A stretch of DNA of 64,000 bases, taken from the NCBI GenBank assembly GCA_031761405.1, contig JASEVX010000011.1, positions 39,704,876-39,768,875 of the forward strand, given 5' to 3'. Positions within the stretch are counted from its first letter, which is position 1, and every line of letters begins with the position of its first letter. The notes under the pieces were generated by a model. It was not told the origin of the DNA, did no database searches, and worked only from the letters and a program-made list of their open reading frames with translations. Made by a program: the position numbers and the translations under genes. Shown in pieces: positions 30,501 to 40,136 of this stretch. Origin of the DNA: Serripes groenlandicus (Eukaryota; Mollusca; Bivalvia; Cardiida; Cardiidae).

Positions 30501-33500
30501 GTTTGAGGGTAAAATAAGGATTTTGGAACATACTAAACTCCCCTTATCTAGAGCTCTGATTGATATCATTCATCTTCAACCAATGAGCTTAAAACAGTCT
30601 ATATGGGAAATAAGCCAGTTGCCTAGGTAATAAATAATTGAGTACCGGTGCGAAAACCTCCAGAAACACCTGATTAGGTGAACTGGCCGTCATAAAATGA
30701 TGGAAGACTGTTGAAAACAGCGTTCACTCCAATCAGTCTAGTGGTATCCATGATTCTTTGGTTACAACCAAGTATTACCGTAGGAAATTTGCCTTGCCAT
30801 GACCACTGCTGGCAAGGATTGAATCCTGAACATCTCAAATCCTGCATGCTTGCCACTTGGTAAGCGCAGATAGAATTCCAGTGTCACTAATCCAATGGTG
30901 ATCAAAAGTGGCATACTTTTTTTTTTATCAAAGTAGCTTTGTGTTTATATTGCTTTCATAGAGAAATGTGTATTGAATTGCATGTGATATGATATTGCTT
31001 TATGATCCAGGGGTTGTGAGTTCGAACCCAAGTTCGGCCAACATTCTTTCTGACGTTTGACAAAAGTCATTGTGACAAGCGTTATTCGTCTTCAATCAAT
31101 GGGCTATCAGTCTATGTGGAAAAGCCGCCAGTTGCTTGGAAAGAATGTTGTATGAAGTACTGATGTGAGAAAGCCAAGAAACATATGAGTAGTTGAACTG
31201 GCAACGCGATATGACTGAAAAATTGTTGAAAAACGGCATTCAACCCCAACCAATGAACGTATTTACAAGCATTCTACATGATATTGAAACATATATAAAT
31301 CAAACTCAATGATATATGTTTCTTGAAGTTTTTTGAATAGTCATTTTTGCATTTACATCTGTTTTGTAAATCAAATTAAATCCGCTCTATATCTGTAGAC
31401 AGGAAGATGGGGAGTAGTAAAACATGTATTTTTATCAACATAATATCTCTATTAACCTTTTCCAATATACAACAAATCTACAGCAGACAACTTTGAAAAC
31501 ATCTTGACAAAACTGTGAGAAATCTCTGTATTAACCCTTTCCCTTATACGACAATTCTGCAGCAGACGACTTTGAACGTATTTTGTCAAAACATAGAAAA
31601 TCTCCATAATTGAATGGATAACCTATGACAAAAAGTGGAAAACATTGTGGCAAAAGGAGAAATTGCACGTTCTGTGCAATTTCTTCTTTTGCCACTATGT
31701 TTTCAAAAAGCCGTCTGCTGCAGAGGCGTCAGAAAGCGTCTATATGAGGGAAAGGGTTAAAATGAAAGTATGACGATTATTGAATGAAATAGAAAAAAGA
31801 TGTGGCAAAAGGAGAAATTGCTCATCATGACCTCTTGTTCCTAAGTTACAATGTTCTAAAAAGTTGTCTGCTGAAGAGGCGTCAACATTTGTCTGTATGA
31901 GAGAAAAGGGTTAACTCTTTCCCAACTGCAGACTCAATTTGTCATGTCTGAAGCAGAAGACTTTTGAAAATGTTGATCACCAATTATAGTTTTTGTACAT
32001 TTAGTGATTTTTGCTTAGATATTTTAAAGGCCATCTGCTGTGGATTTGTTGTATGCAGACATGGGTTAACCTCCATGATGTGATCTCAAAAGAGATAATT
32101 CTTAACTGAATAACTTATTAAATAACTAAAACATAGGGTTTTAGGGGTAGTAAATAAAGGTATAAGAACATGAATATATTTGACATCACTAAAGTTTTAA
32201 ATTAACCCTTTCCCACATACAGACACATTCTGACTCCTATGAAACATTGTGGCAAAAATGGCTCCTTTTGCCACAATGTTTTCAACTTTGTTCAGTAATT
32301 ATACCTACAATTATAGAGATTTTCCATATTTTTGAGTAGATATTATCAAAGTCATCTGCTGCAGATTTGTTGTATGTGGGAAAGGGTTAACTAATTTGAA
32401 CCAATCATTTCAGACCAAGCCTTTGAGGCTGATGGAAAGATCATTATATAGTGCAATGTATTGTTTCATAGAAAACCAATTAAAAAGGTAGGTAAAATCT
32501 AACTTTAATTTTCCTTGAAAATTTCTCCTAGTTTCCCTGTAATGTCTTTGTGTCTGTGTTTGTTGTTTTTCTTTCATAAATAATATTCTCCATATGAGCC
32601 ATTCTGCAAGATAACCAACATTATGCTTCCGCGTAATGTATCAATCCAGATCAGCATGCGCAGGCTAATCCGGGCTGACACATTCCGTCTCGGGGACATA
32701 AAGGTATAGAGTAATGACACCTGAAACAGAAAATCCACAGAGGCAAAAAGTGTCTGTCCGAGTTAGCCTGCGCGGCATGCATAGACTGATTCGGGTCGAT
32801 ACTTTACTCAGAGTCCACAATGTTGATTTTCTCGCTGGACGGCTCATATGTGGTTTTTGTGTCACTTGCCTTACTGACTTAAATGCAGGTGACACATGTG
32901 TTCCTTCAAACTTTCTTGTTGGATAATGTTAAATGTATGTATATTACAATGTATTTCATCATCAACTTTTTGGCCGGATTGCTCTAGTCATTACCGTATA
33001 TAGATTGGCGATGTCCGTCTGTCTGTCTGTTCGTCAATATTTTGGTTAAAATTGCACTTGAAACTTTGCCTGAAGGTAACCAGTAACACCTTCTATTGAT
33101 TTCTATGGTTACTTTGACCTTGACCTTGGTTTGTTGATTTTCAAGGTCAAATTGTTGACAATCTGGCCTTACCTTCTTCAGCCGTTTCTTGTTATTTACT
33201 GTATTAAAATAAACATGGAAACCAAACCATTTGAATTTGATGAAAGTACATGTAGAATATTCTACAACAATTACTCCTCTGTCAATGTGTGAGTGGACAT
33301 CGTAAGGTATTTACAACCATTGAAGATATAAACCACTATTTGATTTTGATGAAAATACATACATGTAGACTTTGTAGGCTACTTTGCCTTTGTCAATATA
33401 TGAGCAGTGCTCTGTAAAAATGAACTGTACAGTGTTTATGATCAGTTTGGATCCAGATCAGCCAGCATGTCAGCACAGTTCTGGCTCTGCACTGTTTGCC

Positions 33501-36500
33501 GCTTAGTTACAGAAGGTTTCAAGATCCCTTTGTATCCTTTAGCATGGATGGGCTGGCAAGTTTTTTCCCATGTGTATTCCACTGGTATTTGCGTTGAGGA
33601 AGGTTTTTTCAAAGAACTGCACATGTATTTTCTGCCAGTGAATTTCAGTTAATTTTTAGCTACATTGGCTTAAAGCCAGTGGAGCGAATTGTCTGTCATG
33701 CGTGTATGCGATCTTCAACCAATTTCTCCTCTGTAACGGCTGGACTAATTGGCATGAAACTTCACAGGTAGCATCCTCTCCTAAATTCCTTCAAGTTTTT
33801 CATGCAGAATTCTGGTTTCCATGGCAACCTGAAGAAAAATTTCCTCCCAAAGCAGTTTGCCAATTTTCAAATAATTCTGTAGAAATGTCCTTGGCTGACC
33901 CTCTATCATATTCCTTTAAGCCTTGTTGATTACTTGAAAAACATGGCTGCCAGTGGGTGGAGTGTTTTGCCTTATACATGTATGGCTATAGTGGAAACCT
34001 TGAAAATCTCCAAAAGTATCTGGCCGATTTGCAAATACTTTTGTAGAAATGTTCTCTACATGTAGGAAATTCTCTATGGGACTGTCTTGCCTCTAATGGC
34101 TATAGTGATTAAATTTTAGATCACCTGAGCCGAAGGTGATCTATTCTGATCACTCTCTGTCCGTCATAAACTTTTAGCTTTAAACATCATCTCCTCCTTA
34201 TCAACAGGAACAATTTCCACTTAACATCACAGGAAAGTGCCTTTGGTGGTCCTCTTTCAAAATTGTTCAAAGATTTCAATTCCATTGAAACTTTGGTTGC
34301 TGCGGCATCAGAAAGGGGGCAAAATGTCCAAACTTTCAAAATCTTCTCCTCAGAACCAATATTAGTAGAAATGTTCCTTTGGTGACCCTCTACAAAAATT
34401 GTTCAAGCCATACTGATAAGTCGAAAAACAAGGCAGTCAGGCGAAATCAGTAAAGGGGCAAAATGACAACATTTGAAAATTCAATTTTTATGAAAGTGCT
34501 TGTCATATTTTAAGAATATTGAATAGGAATCTTACTTCCGTGATCCTCTACTTAATTTGTTCAAGCTGTATTGATTGGTTACAAAATCATAGCAACCAGG
34601 CATCATCACAAAAGGGGTAAATTGAACTTTTAGCTACAAATGACAACTCCTACCATTCCACTGGACCAATTTCAACTTGACTTCACTGGAACGTTCCTTA
34701 GTTGGTCCTCTTTCAAAATTGTTCAGACTTACATTCTGTGGTTGCTGCGGCATCAGAAAGTGAGAAAAATACCCAAATTTTAAAAATCCTTTTCCGATTG
34801 CAAGATAATTTGCTGGAAATGTTCCTTGAGTGACTCTCTACAAAAACCGTTCAAGGCGGCATCAGGAAAGGCGCAAATGACAAAACTTTATAATGCCATT
34901 CTTATTTAAGTTCTTGTTAGATTTCAAGATACAAATGGCCTTTACTGATAAACTATTTCTTTAACAGTGTCCACTCCTTGCAGTCTCATTTGCACTCCTG
35001 ATCAAATTTTCCCAGATATTTGCTACTAATTTACTATCACTCAGGTGATCGATTTAGGGCCATCTTTGCCCTCTTGTTTGTCTAATGCAGTAGAGCGATA
35101 ATGGGCCTCTTGTTGTATAAAAGAGTTACACAAAGGTGGAGATCCAGTAAATGTTGACCAGTGATAAATCACCTGTATGGATACTATCATTCGTTCATTT
35201 CCTATGTATTTTCAGTGGATACTTGACAGGGATGGAATATGCTATTTTGTCAGAAATATTTCAGTTCTTGGTCAAAGATGACCAGTTAAAGATAGATCTC
35301 ATAGGTGAGCATCGGTCAACTCTTGTTCAGGAAGCCACGGTGATTTATTTGATCCATCTTATCCCTTTCCCTCATATATACGCTTTTTGACGCCTCTGCA
35401 GCAGACGGCTTTTTGAGAACATAGTGACAAAAGAAGAAATTGCTCAAAACGAGCAATTTCTCCTTTTGCCACAATGTTTTCAACTTTAAGACAAAGGTTA
35501 TCCTTTCAATTATAGAGATTTTCTATTGTTGACAAAATATGTTCAAAGTCGTCTGCTGCAGAATTGTCGTATAAGGGAAAGGGTTAAATTCAAACCATGA
35601 TGAATCCCTAATAAACTGCATTCGATGTGAAGCAATATCAACATTCTTTGGTCAAAATGAAATCACTGTAAAGTCCCTCATCTTGGTGATATAAAATGTG
35701 GATTTAATCACACTCATATCTACTTTTGTGTTATTTGGATAGTGTTAGAAACTTTTGTTTTGATAGTATTTCAGTGATTATTAGCCAAGGACAGTTCTGT
35801 TGAAACGAGGCATATTTTTAACCCTTTCCCTCATACGACAATTCTGCAGCAGACGACTTTGAACATATTTTGTCAAAAAATAGAAAATCTCTATAATTGA
35901 ATGGGTAACCTATGACTGAAAGTGGAAAACATTGTTTTGAGCAATTTCTTCTTTTGTCACTATGTTTTCAATAAGCTGTCTGCTGCAGAGGCGTCAAAAA
36001 GCATCTATATGAGGTATAGGGTTAACACTAATGACAGATCACTGCTTTAAATCACATCCTATACGCCTGCATTAACTTAACCTATTGGTTTAATTTTGGG
36101 CAAAACTGGTGAGTGACTAAAAACAGTAACTTATCCTGAGCGCATCATAAATCATTATGTCATAATACCTAGAGCCCCAGGATTGAGCCTCTGACTATTA
36201 TTTTGAAGACTAGTAAGATCCGATCAAACCCTGCTCATGAGCTGAGATTTGAGATCCAGACCTTGGATACCTTGTTCCTTGTGCAAAGCTTCCTGGACAA
36301 GCAATCCTCTCACCAAATATTTAATTTTCAAAATAATCAAACCTTTTCCTTAACCCTTTCCCTCATATAGACGCTTTTTGACGCCTCTGCAGCAGACGGC
36401 TTTTTGAAAACATAGTGACAAAAGAAGAAATTGCACAAAATATGCAATTTCTCCTTTTGCCACAATGTTTTCCACTTTTTGTCATAGGTTATCCATTCAA

Positions 36501-39243
36501 TTATGGAGATTTCCTATGTTTTGACAAAATACGTTCAAAGTCGTCTGCTGCAGAATTGTCGTATGAGGGAAAGGGTTAACCAAAATGACAGTTGATGCCT
36601 TTGCAGATGACCACTTCTGAATAAATTGTGGGAAAAAAGAGAAATTGCTTAGGTTCTCCTTATTTCCCATAATGTTTTAAATTTTGTTTCAAAATTAAAC
36701 TTCTTAATCTCCAGATCAATTATCAAGAGGTGTTTCATGAACCTTCCTTATTTCAGTTTACCTCAAAACATCCCCAGAAGTATGTCATAAAAGAATTTTA
36801 AGCAGACAAAGACATGAAGAACAAAATATCTCAATGGTAGGTCCGAAAAAAGAATTGGAATTACGCATATAAGCCTTTCTCACATGCATTTTCACAGTTT
36901 TCACCAGATGACTTAAAAGAAAACAGTGCGGCTAAAACAGAAATTACTCATCATGAGCAATTTCTTCTTTTACCACAATCTTTCCAACTCTACTCTACAT
37001 AAATACCTTTATCTATAGAGATTTGCAATATTCTTGCCAAGTTTTCTGATGCAAATTAGTTGCATGTAGAAGTGGTTAAAACTAACTATTTAGAGGGAAA
37101 AAATGATGAAAGTCTGTTGAAATGGTTTTTTTCCTTTGCCTCATTTGGCAAAGTTCTGATACATGCATCTGCAGCAGACAACTTTTGAAAACATTGTGAC
37201 AAAATCATAAAGTGTTGATGTGAACTTAATTTAGATGATATCCATTGCGACGTTCTAGATTGATCTCTCATTGATTTTTTTTTAAAATGTGCGAAGCAAT
37301 TTGCAGGGTTACTTAATCACCTTTAGTGACGGTGCTAGTTGTTCTTGGACACATTAATACATCATTTTAACACTTACCCAAATACAAACAAACCTGGAGT
37401 TAACAAATTTGAAAACATGGAAACTTTATATTAATGAATGTATGCTTGTTATATAGAGTAGAAGACATTGTGGCAAAGGGAGAAATTGCTCATCATGAGC
37501 AATTTCTCCTTTTGCAACAATGTTTTCAATAGTCGTCTGCAGGTGGGAAAGGGTTAAGTCTGTTCGAGTAAACTTTCAAAGATAAAAATGAGAGTATCTG
37601 ATAAAGCAACTATTTGTTCATTGACAGACCTACCTTGAAGGTTTACACAGGTTACATGAGGAATGGCTTGTAAACCATGGTTCCAAAGACAAGATACGCC
37701 CCCCTCTCCTAGTAAGTTGTTTTATATACAAACCCTTTCCCTCATATAGACGCTTTCCGACGCCTCTGCAGCAGACAGCTTTTTGAAAACATAGTAACAA
37801 AAGAAGAAATTGCTCAAAACAATATTTTCCACTTTTAGTCATAGGTTATCCATTCAATTATACATTCAATTATAGAGATTTTCTATTTTTTGACAAAATA
37901 TGTTCAGTGGTCTGCTGCAGAATTGTCGTATGAGGGAAAGGGTTATTACACCTATAATTAATACAGACTTCTGACCCCTTTCCCACACGAAGATGCATCT
38001 ACAGCAGACAACTTTTGAAAACATAGAAGCAATTTCTCCTCAACCCTTTCCCTCATACGACAATCCTGCAGCAGACTACTTTGAACATATTTTGTGAAAA
38101 AATCGTCGAAAGCGTCGATACGAGGGAAAGGATTTACCATTCAATGAGTTCAACACTTTTCTGTAATTGTACTTTCATTTAAATAGATGGTTGATATTTT
38201 AACAGAAATGTTTCAAAGTTGTTTACTACAGATTTGCTGTATTTGTGAAAGGGTTACCGGTAAGCCATCACTTAGAGATTCACCATTGTCTGTTTGTCAG
38301 TCTATCAATTTACAATTATTCTTTTGTAGTACCTACATGTAATTTGCCTACCTCCAAGAAACTTTGTGGTGATCTATACTATCGTGATGAAGTTGTTCTG
38401 CTAGACTGAGTACATGTATCACTTTGGCTTGGGGAATCCGCTGTGGTTGAGTGGTTAGCGTCGGGGATTTCGAAACCGGGTGTCCCGGGTTCGATCCCCA
38501 GTCGCGGCACTATGGTCATGGTGGAGTGCCCTTGGGCAAGGCACATTTTCTAGCCTAGTACTGGTTTGTTTACCCAGGGATCATGAATAATTAAAATTAA
38601 TTGCGCGCTAAATGACCTTAGCTGTCGATGCGCCATAAAACAATATACATTCATTCACTTTGGCTTGGACTCCTACCTCACTTGTGACTTTACCAAACTT
38701 GGAATTTTGTATAAACGAATTGTGTTATGCATAACTCCCAAGACTATTTGACCTACATTCTAGTTGATGGGAATGAAGCTAGTCATAAGCTGTTTTGAAT
38801 CAAGGATTTAACTCATCCTACATAATGACGAATCTACAGCAGATGACTTAGAAAGGGGAAAATAAGAGCTTTAATTAAGTGTAACTTTATTGTTACCTAA
38901 ACATTTTCAAAGTCACGTGCTGAAGATTTGATGTATGTTGGAAAGGGTCAGTCATTGTAATTAACTTTTATGAACGACTGGTCTGAAAAAGTCCTAAATG
39001 TTTGGTTTTGTTATTTATATTACATGTATAATTACACTGGCAAAAGGAAAGTGTTCACCGGTCAGAATTAAAAGTTACTAGCCAGGGACCGTAGGACCAC
39101 TGCTAATTTCAAAGACTGAAGGTTTAATTAATTTACTCTTTTTTTCCCAGGTTATAGATGGCAATCAGGACAAGAAAACAATGGAAAGTGAATTTAAAAA
39201 TGTTTTTCATCGTTTGAATCTCGGAACTTCGCCTTCAACGTGA
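24550..39243 (+). CDS. TK2: Thymidine kinase 2 / deoxynucleoside kinase, ten exons, complete
   Basis: Exons: 24550-24583, 25278-25342, 27373-27450, 28796-28849, 30059-30148, 32414-32487, 35216-35304, 36757-36836, 37628-37711, 39151-39243. All junctions are GT-AG, phases agree, and the product is 246 residues. The enzyme phosphorylates pyrimidine deoxynucleosides for mitochondrial DNA synthesis. Residues 1-33 are basic and nearly free of acids (MLLKKLYFKP...FRRLLL), like a mitochondrial presequence. The P-loop is EGNIGSGKTT (37-46), then EPVEKW, HNPL, FTFQSLV (substrate Gln), LMERS (115-117) and SG (132-133); a LID-like RILSRQRHEEQ follows, then LHRLHEEWL. The usual SEWFDWI is SEIFQFL, a notable change next to the active site. 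Insect dNK is the alternative name for the family. The frame is open upstream to 24487, so an earlier start or 5' exon is possible. Introns are packed with MITEs. Confidence 0.9.
25003..25242 (+). mobile_element. Family A MITE in TK2 intron 1
   Basis: TTAACCCTTTCACACATATA to GTCGAAAAGGGTTAA. Central hairpin GAAGAAATTGCTCATAATG / GAGCAATTTCTCCTTTTGCC. Confidence 0.8.
25405..25646. mobile_element. Family A MITE, old copy in TK2 intron 2
   Basis: CATGTAGAAGCATTTTCACT and CTGCAACAGAAACC on the left, AATTACTCATAATGAGC centre, GTTGTCTGTTGCAGATTTG and GTGGGAAAGGGTTAG on the right. The left terminus is degraded. Confidence 0.55.
25814..26042 (-). mobile_element. Family A MITE in TK2 intron 2
   Basis: TTAACCCTTTCCCACATACA to GGTGGGAAAGGGTTAA. 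The central stem AAATTGCTCATCATGAGCAA is an exact palindrome at its core. Confidence 0.8.
26048..26500 (-). mobile_element. Family A MITE split by another family A copy
   Basis: The outer copy starts TTAACCCTTTCCCACATACA at 26048 and runs to about 26151. A full inner copy occupies 26152-26380 (TTAACCCTTTCCCTCATACG to GTGGGAAAGGGTTAT), and the outer copy continues from 26381 to about 26500 (TCTTCTGCTGCAGATGCG, AAGTGGAAAAGAGCTAC). Both halves keep the family order across the insertion. Confidence 0.7.
27178..27262 (-). mobile_element. tRNA-like SINE head fragment
   Basis: On the minus strand, AGTGGTAGAGCGTCGGCCTC and GAGGTTCGAATCCCATGATG form the A and B boxes of a tRNA-like pol III promoter. 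The acceptor stem does not pair well, so it is a retroposon fragment and not a tRNA gene. Similar pieces lie at 46775-46870 (-) and 63065-63125 (+). Confidence 0.55.
27650..27840. mobile_element. Family A MITE, old copy in TK2 intron 3
   Basis: CATTTCCCACATACAGACAC, TGTAGAAGACGACTTATGA and GGAGAAATTGCTCATGATG are recognisable. The right end is lost after CTGCTGCAGATTTGTTG. Confidence 0.5.
27895..28560 (+). repeat. Diverged molluscan repeat in TK2 intron 3
   Basis: Starts TTTTAGCTCACTTGTGCACA and contains several imperfect sub-repeats with TTGTCTTGATGATATCTA and AAACAAGGTCACTTGGCCA. Same family as 1835-2200. It shares the 'GCTCACNNGNGCNCAAAGTGCT' start with the copy at 57497. Confidence 0.65.
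29268..29335 (+). mobile_element. SINE S1 head fragment
   Basis: GATTGCTCAATCGGTAACAA and CAATCCAAGGATTGTCAG mimic the fuller tRNA-like head at 29408. The B box is degraded. Confidence 0.45.
29405..29700 (+). mobile_element. SINE family S1, full copy with tRNA-like head
   Basis: The head (29408-29479) has a clear A box (GGTAGCTCAGTCGGTAGCG) and B box (GAGTTCGAATCCCGG), derived from a tRNA. The body carries CACTAATGGGCTAAGTC and CCAGTTGCTTGGGAAGATT. The conserved tail is GCCGCCGTGATATAACTGA, then AACGGCATTAAACCTCAATC and an AATC run. Lying in TK2 intron 4, it is the reference copy for this window. Confidence 0.75.
29793..30021 (-). mobile_element. Family A MITE, 38 bp before TK2 exon 5
   Basis: TTATCCCTTTCCCTCATACG to ATGAGGGAAAGGGTTAA. 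Its right end is only 37 bp from the exon at 30059, so it probably overlaps the branch-point region. Confidence 0.8.
30371..30553 (+). mobile_element. Family C hairpin MITE, well preserved
   Basis: AAACCCTATGATGTGGGTAT and its inverse ACCCACAGCATAGGGTTT enclose AAAGAATCGTCTCAATGA / GAGACGATTCTTTTGA. The stem of about 40 bp with almost no loop is the best-formed hairpin in the window. The ends are TCCAGATAAGGAGAAG and CCCCTTATCTAGAGCTCTG. Confidence 0.8.
30555..30735 (+). mobile_element. SINE S1 body and tail, diverged
   Basis: CCAATGAGCTTAAAACAGTC, AGCCAGTTGCCTAGGTAAT, GGTGAACTGGCCGTCATAA and AACAGCGTTCACTCCAATC follow the S1 body order. The head is absent. Confidence 0.6.
30995..31260 (+). 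mobile_element. SINE S1, truncated head
   Basis: CAGGGGTTGTGAGTTCGAAC (B box) begins the recognisable part. The tail has GGCAACGCGATATGACTGA and ACGGCATTCAACCCCAACC. Confidence 0.7.
31453..31913 (-). mobile_element. Family A MITE with a second full copy inserted at its own TTAA
   Basis: The outer copy runs 31453-31530 and 31761-31913. A complete inner copy fills 31531-31760, with TTAA on both sides. Joining the outer halves leaves AATCTCTGTA, one TTAA and AATGAAAGTATG, the arrangement seen in uninterrupted relatives (compare AAATCTCTATAAATGAAAGA at about 7090). This is direct evidence for TTAA target duplication. Confidence 0.8.
31912..32068 (+). mobile_element. Family A MITE, short copy
   Basis: TTAACTCTTTCCCAACTGCA to GCAGACATGGGTTAACC, about 157 bp, with the central hairpin missing. 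It abuts the nested pair ending at 31913. Confidence 0.6.
32202..32390 (+). mobile_element. Family A MITE just upstream of TK2 exon 6
   Basis: TTAACCCTTTCCCACATACA to TATGTGGGAAAGGGTTAA, 189 bp, 23 bp before the exon. Central GGCAAAAATGGCTCCTTTTG. Confidence 0.8.
32595..32846 (+). mobile_element. Family B MITE in TK2 intron 6
   Basis: CATATGAGCC on the left and GGCTCATATG on the right. The core blocks GGCTGACACATTCCGTCTC and CCTGCGCGGCATGC are present. Confidence 0.75.
32968..33200 (-). repeat. Dispersed repeat, inverse copy of 44-290
   Basis: The minus strand reads AAGAAACGGCTGAAGAAGGT, with the GACGAACAGACAGACAGACG run at the other end. A diffuse duplication of the 'CCAAACCATTTGAATTTGATG' type follows at about 33220-33400. 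Confidence 0.65.
33655..35110 (-). repeat. Block of diverged molluscan repeats in TK2 intron 6
   Basis: The first part (to about 34120) is related to the inverse of the 3884-4975 array (CCATGGCAACCTGAAGAAAA, CAAATAATTCTGTAGAAATG). The second, beginning TTTAGATCACCTGAGCCGAAG, contains several AATTGTTCAAG-type sub-repeats and ends ACTCAGGTGATCGATTTAGG. No coding potential. Confidence 0.6.
35359..35587 (+). mobile_element. Family A MITE in TK2 intron 7, plus orientation
   Basis: TTATCCCTTTCCCTCATATA to ATAAGGGAAAGGGTTAA. Near-inverse partner of the copy at 35818-36025. Confidence 0.8.
35818..36025 (-). mobile_element. Family A MITE in TK2 intron 7, minus orientation
   Basis: TTAACCCTTTCCCTCATACG to TGAGGTATAGGGTTAA, with part of the central hairpin deleted (ACATTGTTTTGAGCAATTTC). 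Confidence 0.8.
36350..36579 (+). mobile_element. Family A MITE in TK2 intron 7, plus orientation
   Basis: TTAACCCTTTCCCTCATATA to TATGAGGGAAAGGGTTAA, close to consensus. It is the third full copy in this 1.45-kb intron. Confidence 0.85.
37371..37557. mobile_element. Family A MITE, right half
   Basis: AGAAATTGCTCATCATGAGC centre and AGGTGGGAAAGGGTTAA end are clear. The left part is diverged (ACTTACCCAAATACAAAC). Confidence 0.6.
37729..37946 (+). mobile_element. Family A MITE 17 bp after TK2 exon 9
   Basis: ACAAACCCTTTCCCTCATATA to TATGAGGGAAAGGGTTAT, with a short internal duplication (CATTCAATTATACATTCAAT). Confidence 0.75.
37975..38255. mobile_element. Family A MITE interrupted by a 95-bp deletion derivative
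   Basis: The outer copy begins GACCCCTTTCCCACACGAAG and ends TTGTGAAAGGGTTACC. Between about 38040 and 38133 sits a mini copy (CAACCCTTTCCCTCATACGA to ATACGAGGGAAAGGATT) that keeps both ends but lacks the centre. Confidence 0.6.
38432..38655 (+). mobile_element. SINE family S2, full copy with tRNA-like head
   Basis: The head has TGGTTGAGTGGTTAGCGTCG (A box) and CCGGGTTCGATCCCCAG (B box) around a TTTCGAA anticodon-like loop. The body has GTCATGGTGGAGTGCCCTTG, GTTTACCCAGGGATCATGAA and GCGCGCTAAATGACC, ending in ATACATTCATTCA. The fused body rules out an ordinary tRNA gene. Confidence 0.75.
38815..38950. mobile_element. Family A-like remnant
   Basis: CCTACATAATGACGAATC with ACAGCAGATGACTTAG at the left and GATGTATGTTGGAAAGGGT at the right; the centre is mostly lost. 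Confidence 0.4.
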
Positions 39244-39474
39244 CAACAATGAACAGCGCTTTACATCATTCATTTAGAACACTTGGAATGTCCAATGCCT
39301 CAGCAACAGACACATTTCCAAACATTGTGGAAAATGAGAAATTGCTCACTTTTCTCCACTATTTAAGAACTACTGATGCCACAGCAGCAGACATATTTTC
39401 AATACATAGTGGGGAAAAGGAGAAATTGCTCATCATGAGCTTGATCTCCAACTTAGTTTCAATTCGTTATTGAA

Positions 39475-39480
39475 AATAAA
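39475..39480 (+). terminator. AATAAA polyadenylation signal, candidate for TK2
   Basis: First AATAAA after the TK2 stop, 231 bp downstream (TGAAAATAAACTACC). A second lies at 40811-40816. From 39244 to 41581 no other gene is seen. Confidence 0.35.
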
Positions 39481-40136
39481 CTACCATTTTAAAGATGCTG
39501 AGCTTGTGTCTGAAGATATGTTCAAGGCAGACCATCAGTAGAACTGCTATCTTGGCAACCCTGAGTTCCAAGGAGGGAAGTTATTACTACCAATTTAAAG
39601 TCTTTGGTATAACTCAACTAGTGAACGAACCCCGATCTCCTGATCCCAGGGTAAACATTTTAATCACAGAGACTGTACACCACATTTAAAGGATTGAATT
39701 ATTTTGGTTAACTATTGTTTTCAACAGCGTTTCAGTGATCACAGTGGCCAGTTAACCGTACCCATGTGTTTCCTGTCGTTCTCATACCAGTATTTCACGT
39801 AACATACTTTCCAAGCAACTGGCTGCATAAGACTTGTAGCCAATTGGTGAAAATGAATGACGCTTGTCACAGTGACTTTTGTAAAACATTGAAAAGAATG
39901 CTGCCTGAGTTTGATTTTGAACTAACAACCCCTAGAATGACAGTTTGCATCACTCGGCAACATTTAGAGGAAACATCAATCATGTGAGGAAATGACCACG
40001 GTGGCATCCCTCTGGATTCAATTCTATACCAGAACAGATATGCAACGAGTGCCTTATTCAACTGACACTGTTCAAAGGTGCAGCTGCTATTAATGTATCT
40101 CTGAATATTTTTATTTTTTAATTCCTATTTTAAAAC

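Noticed and set aside
39240..39473. ORF starting in the TK2 stop region
   Set aside because: It lies in the TK2 3' flank in another frame and includes family A-like remnants (GGAGAAATTGCTCATCATGA).
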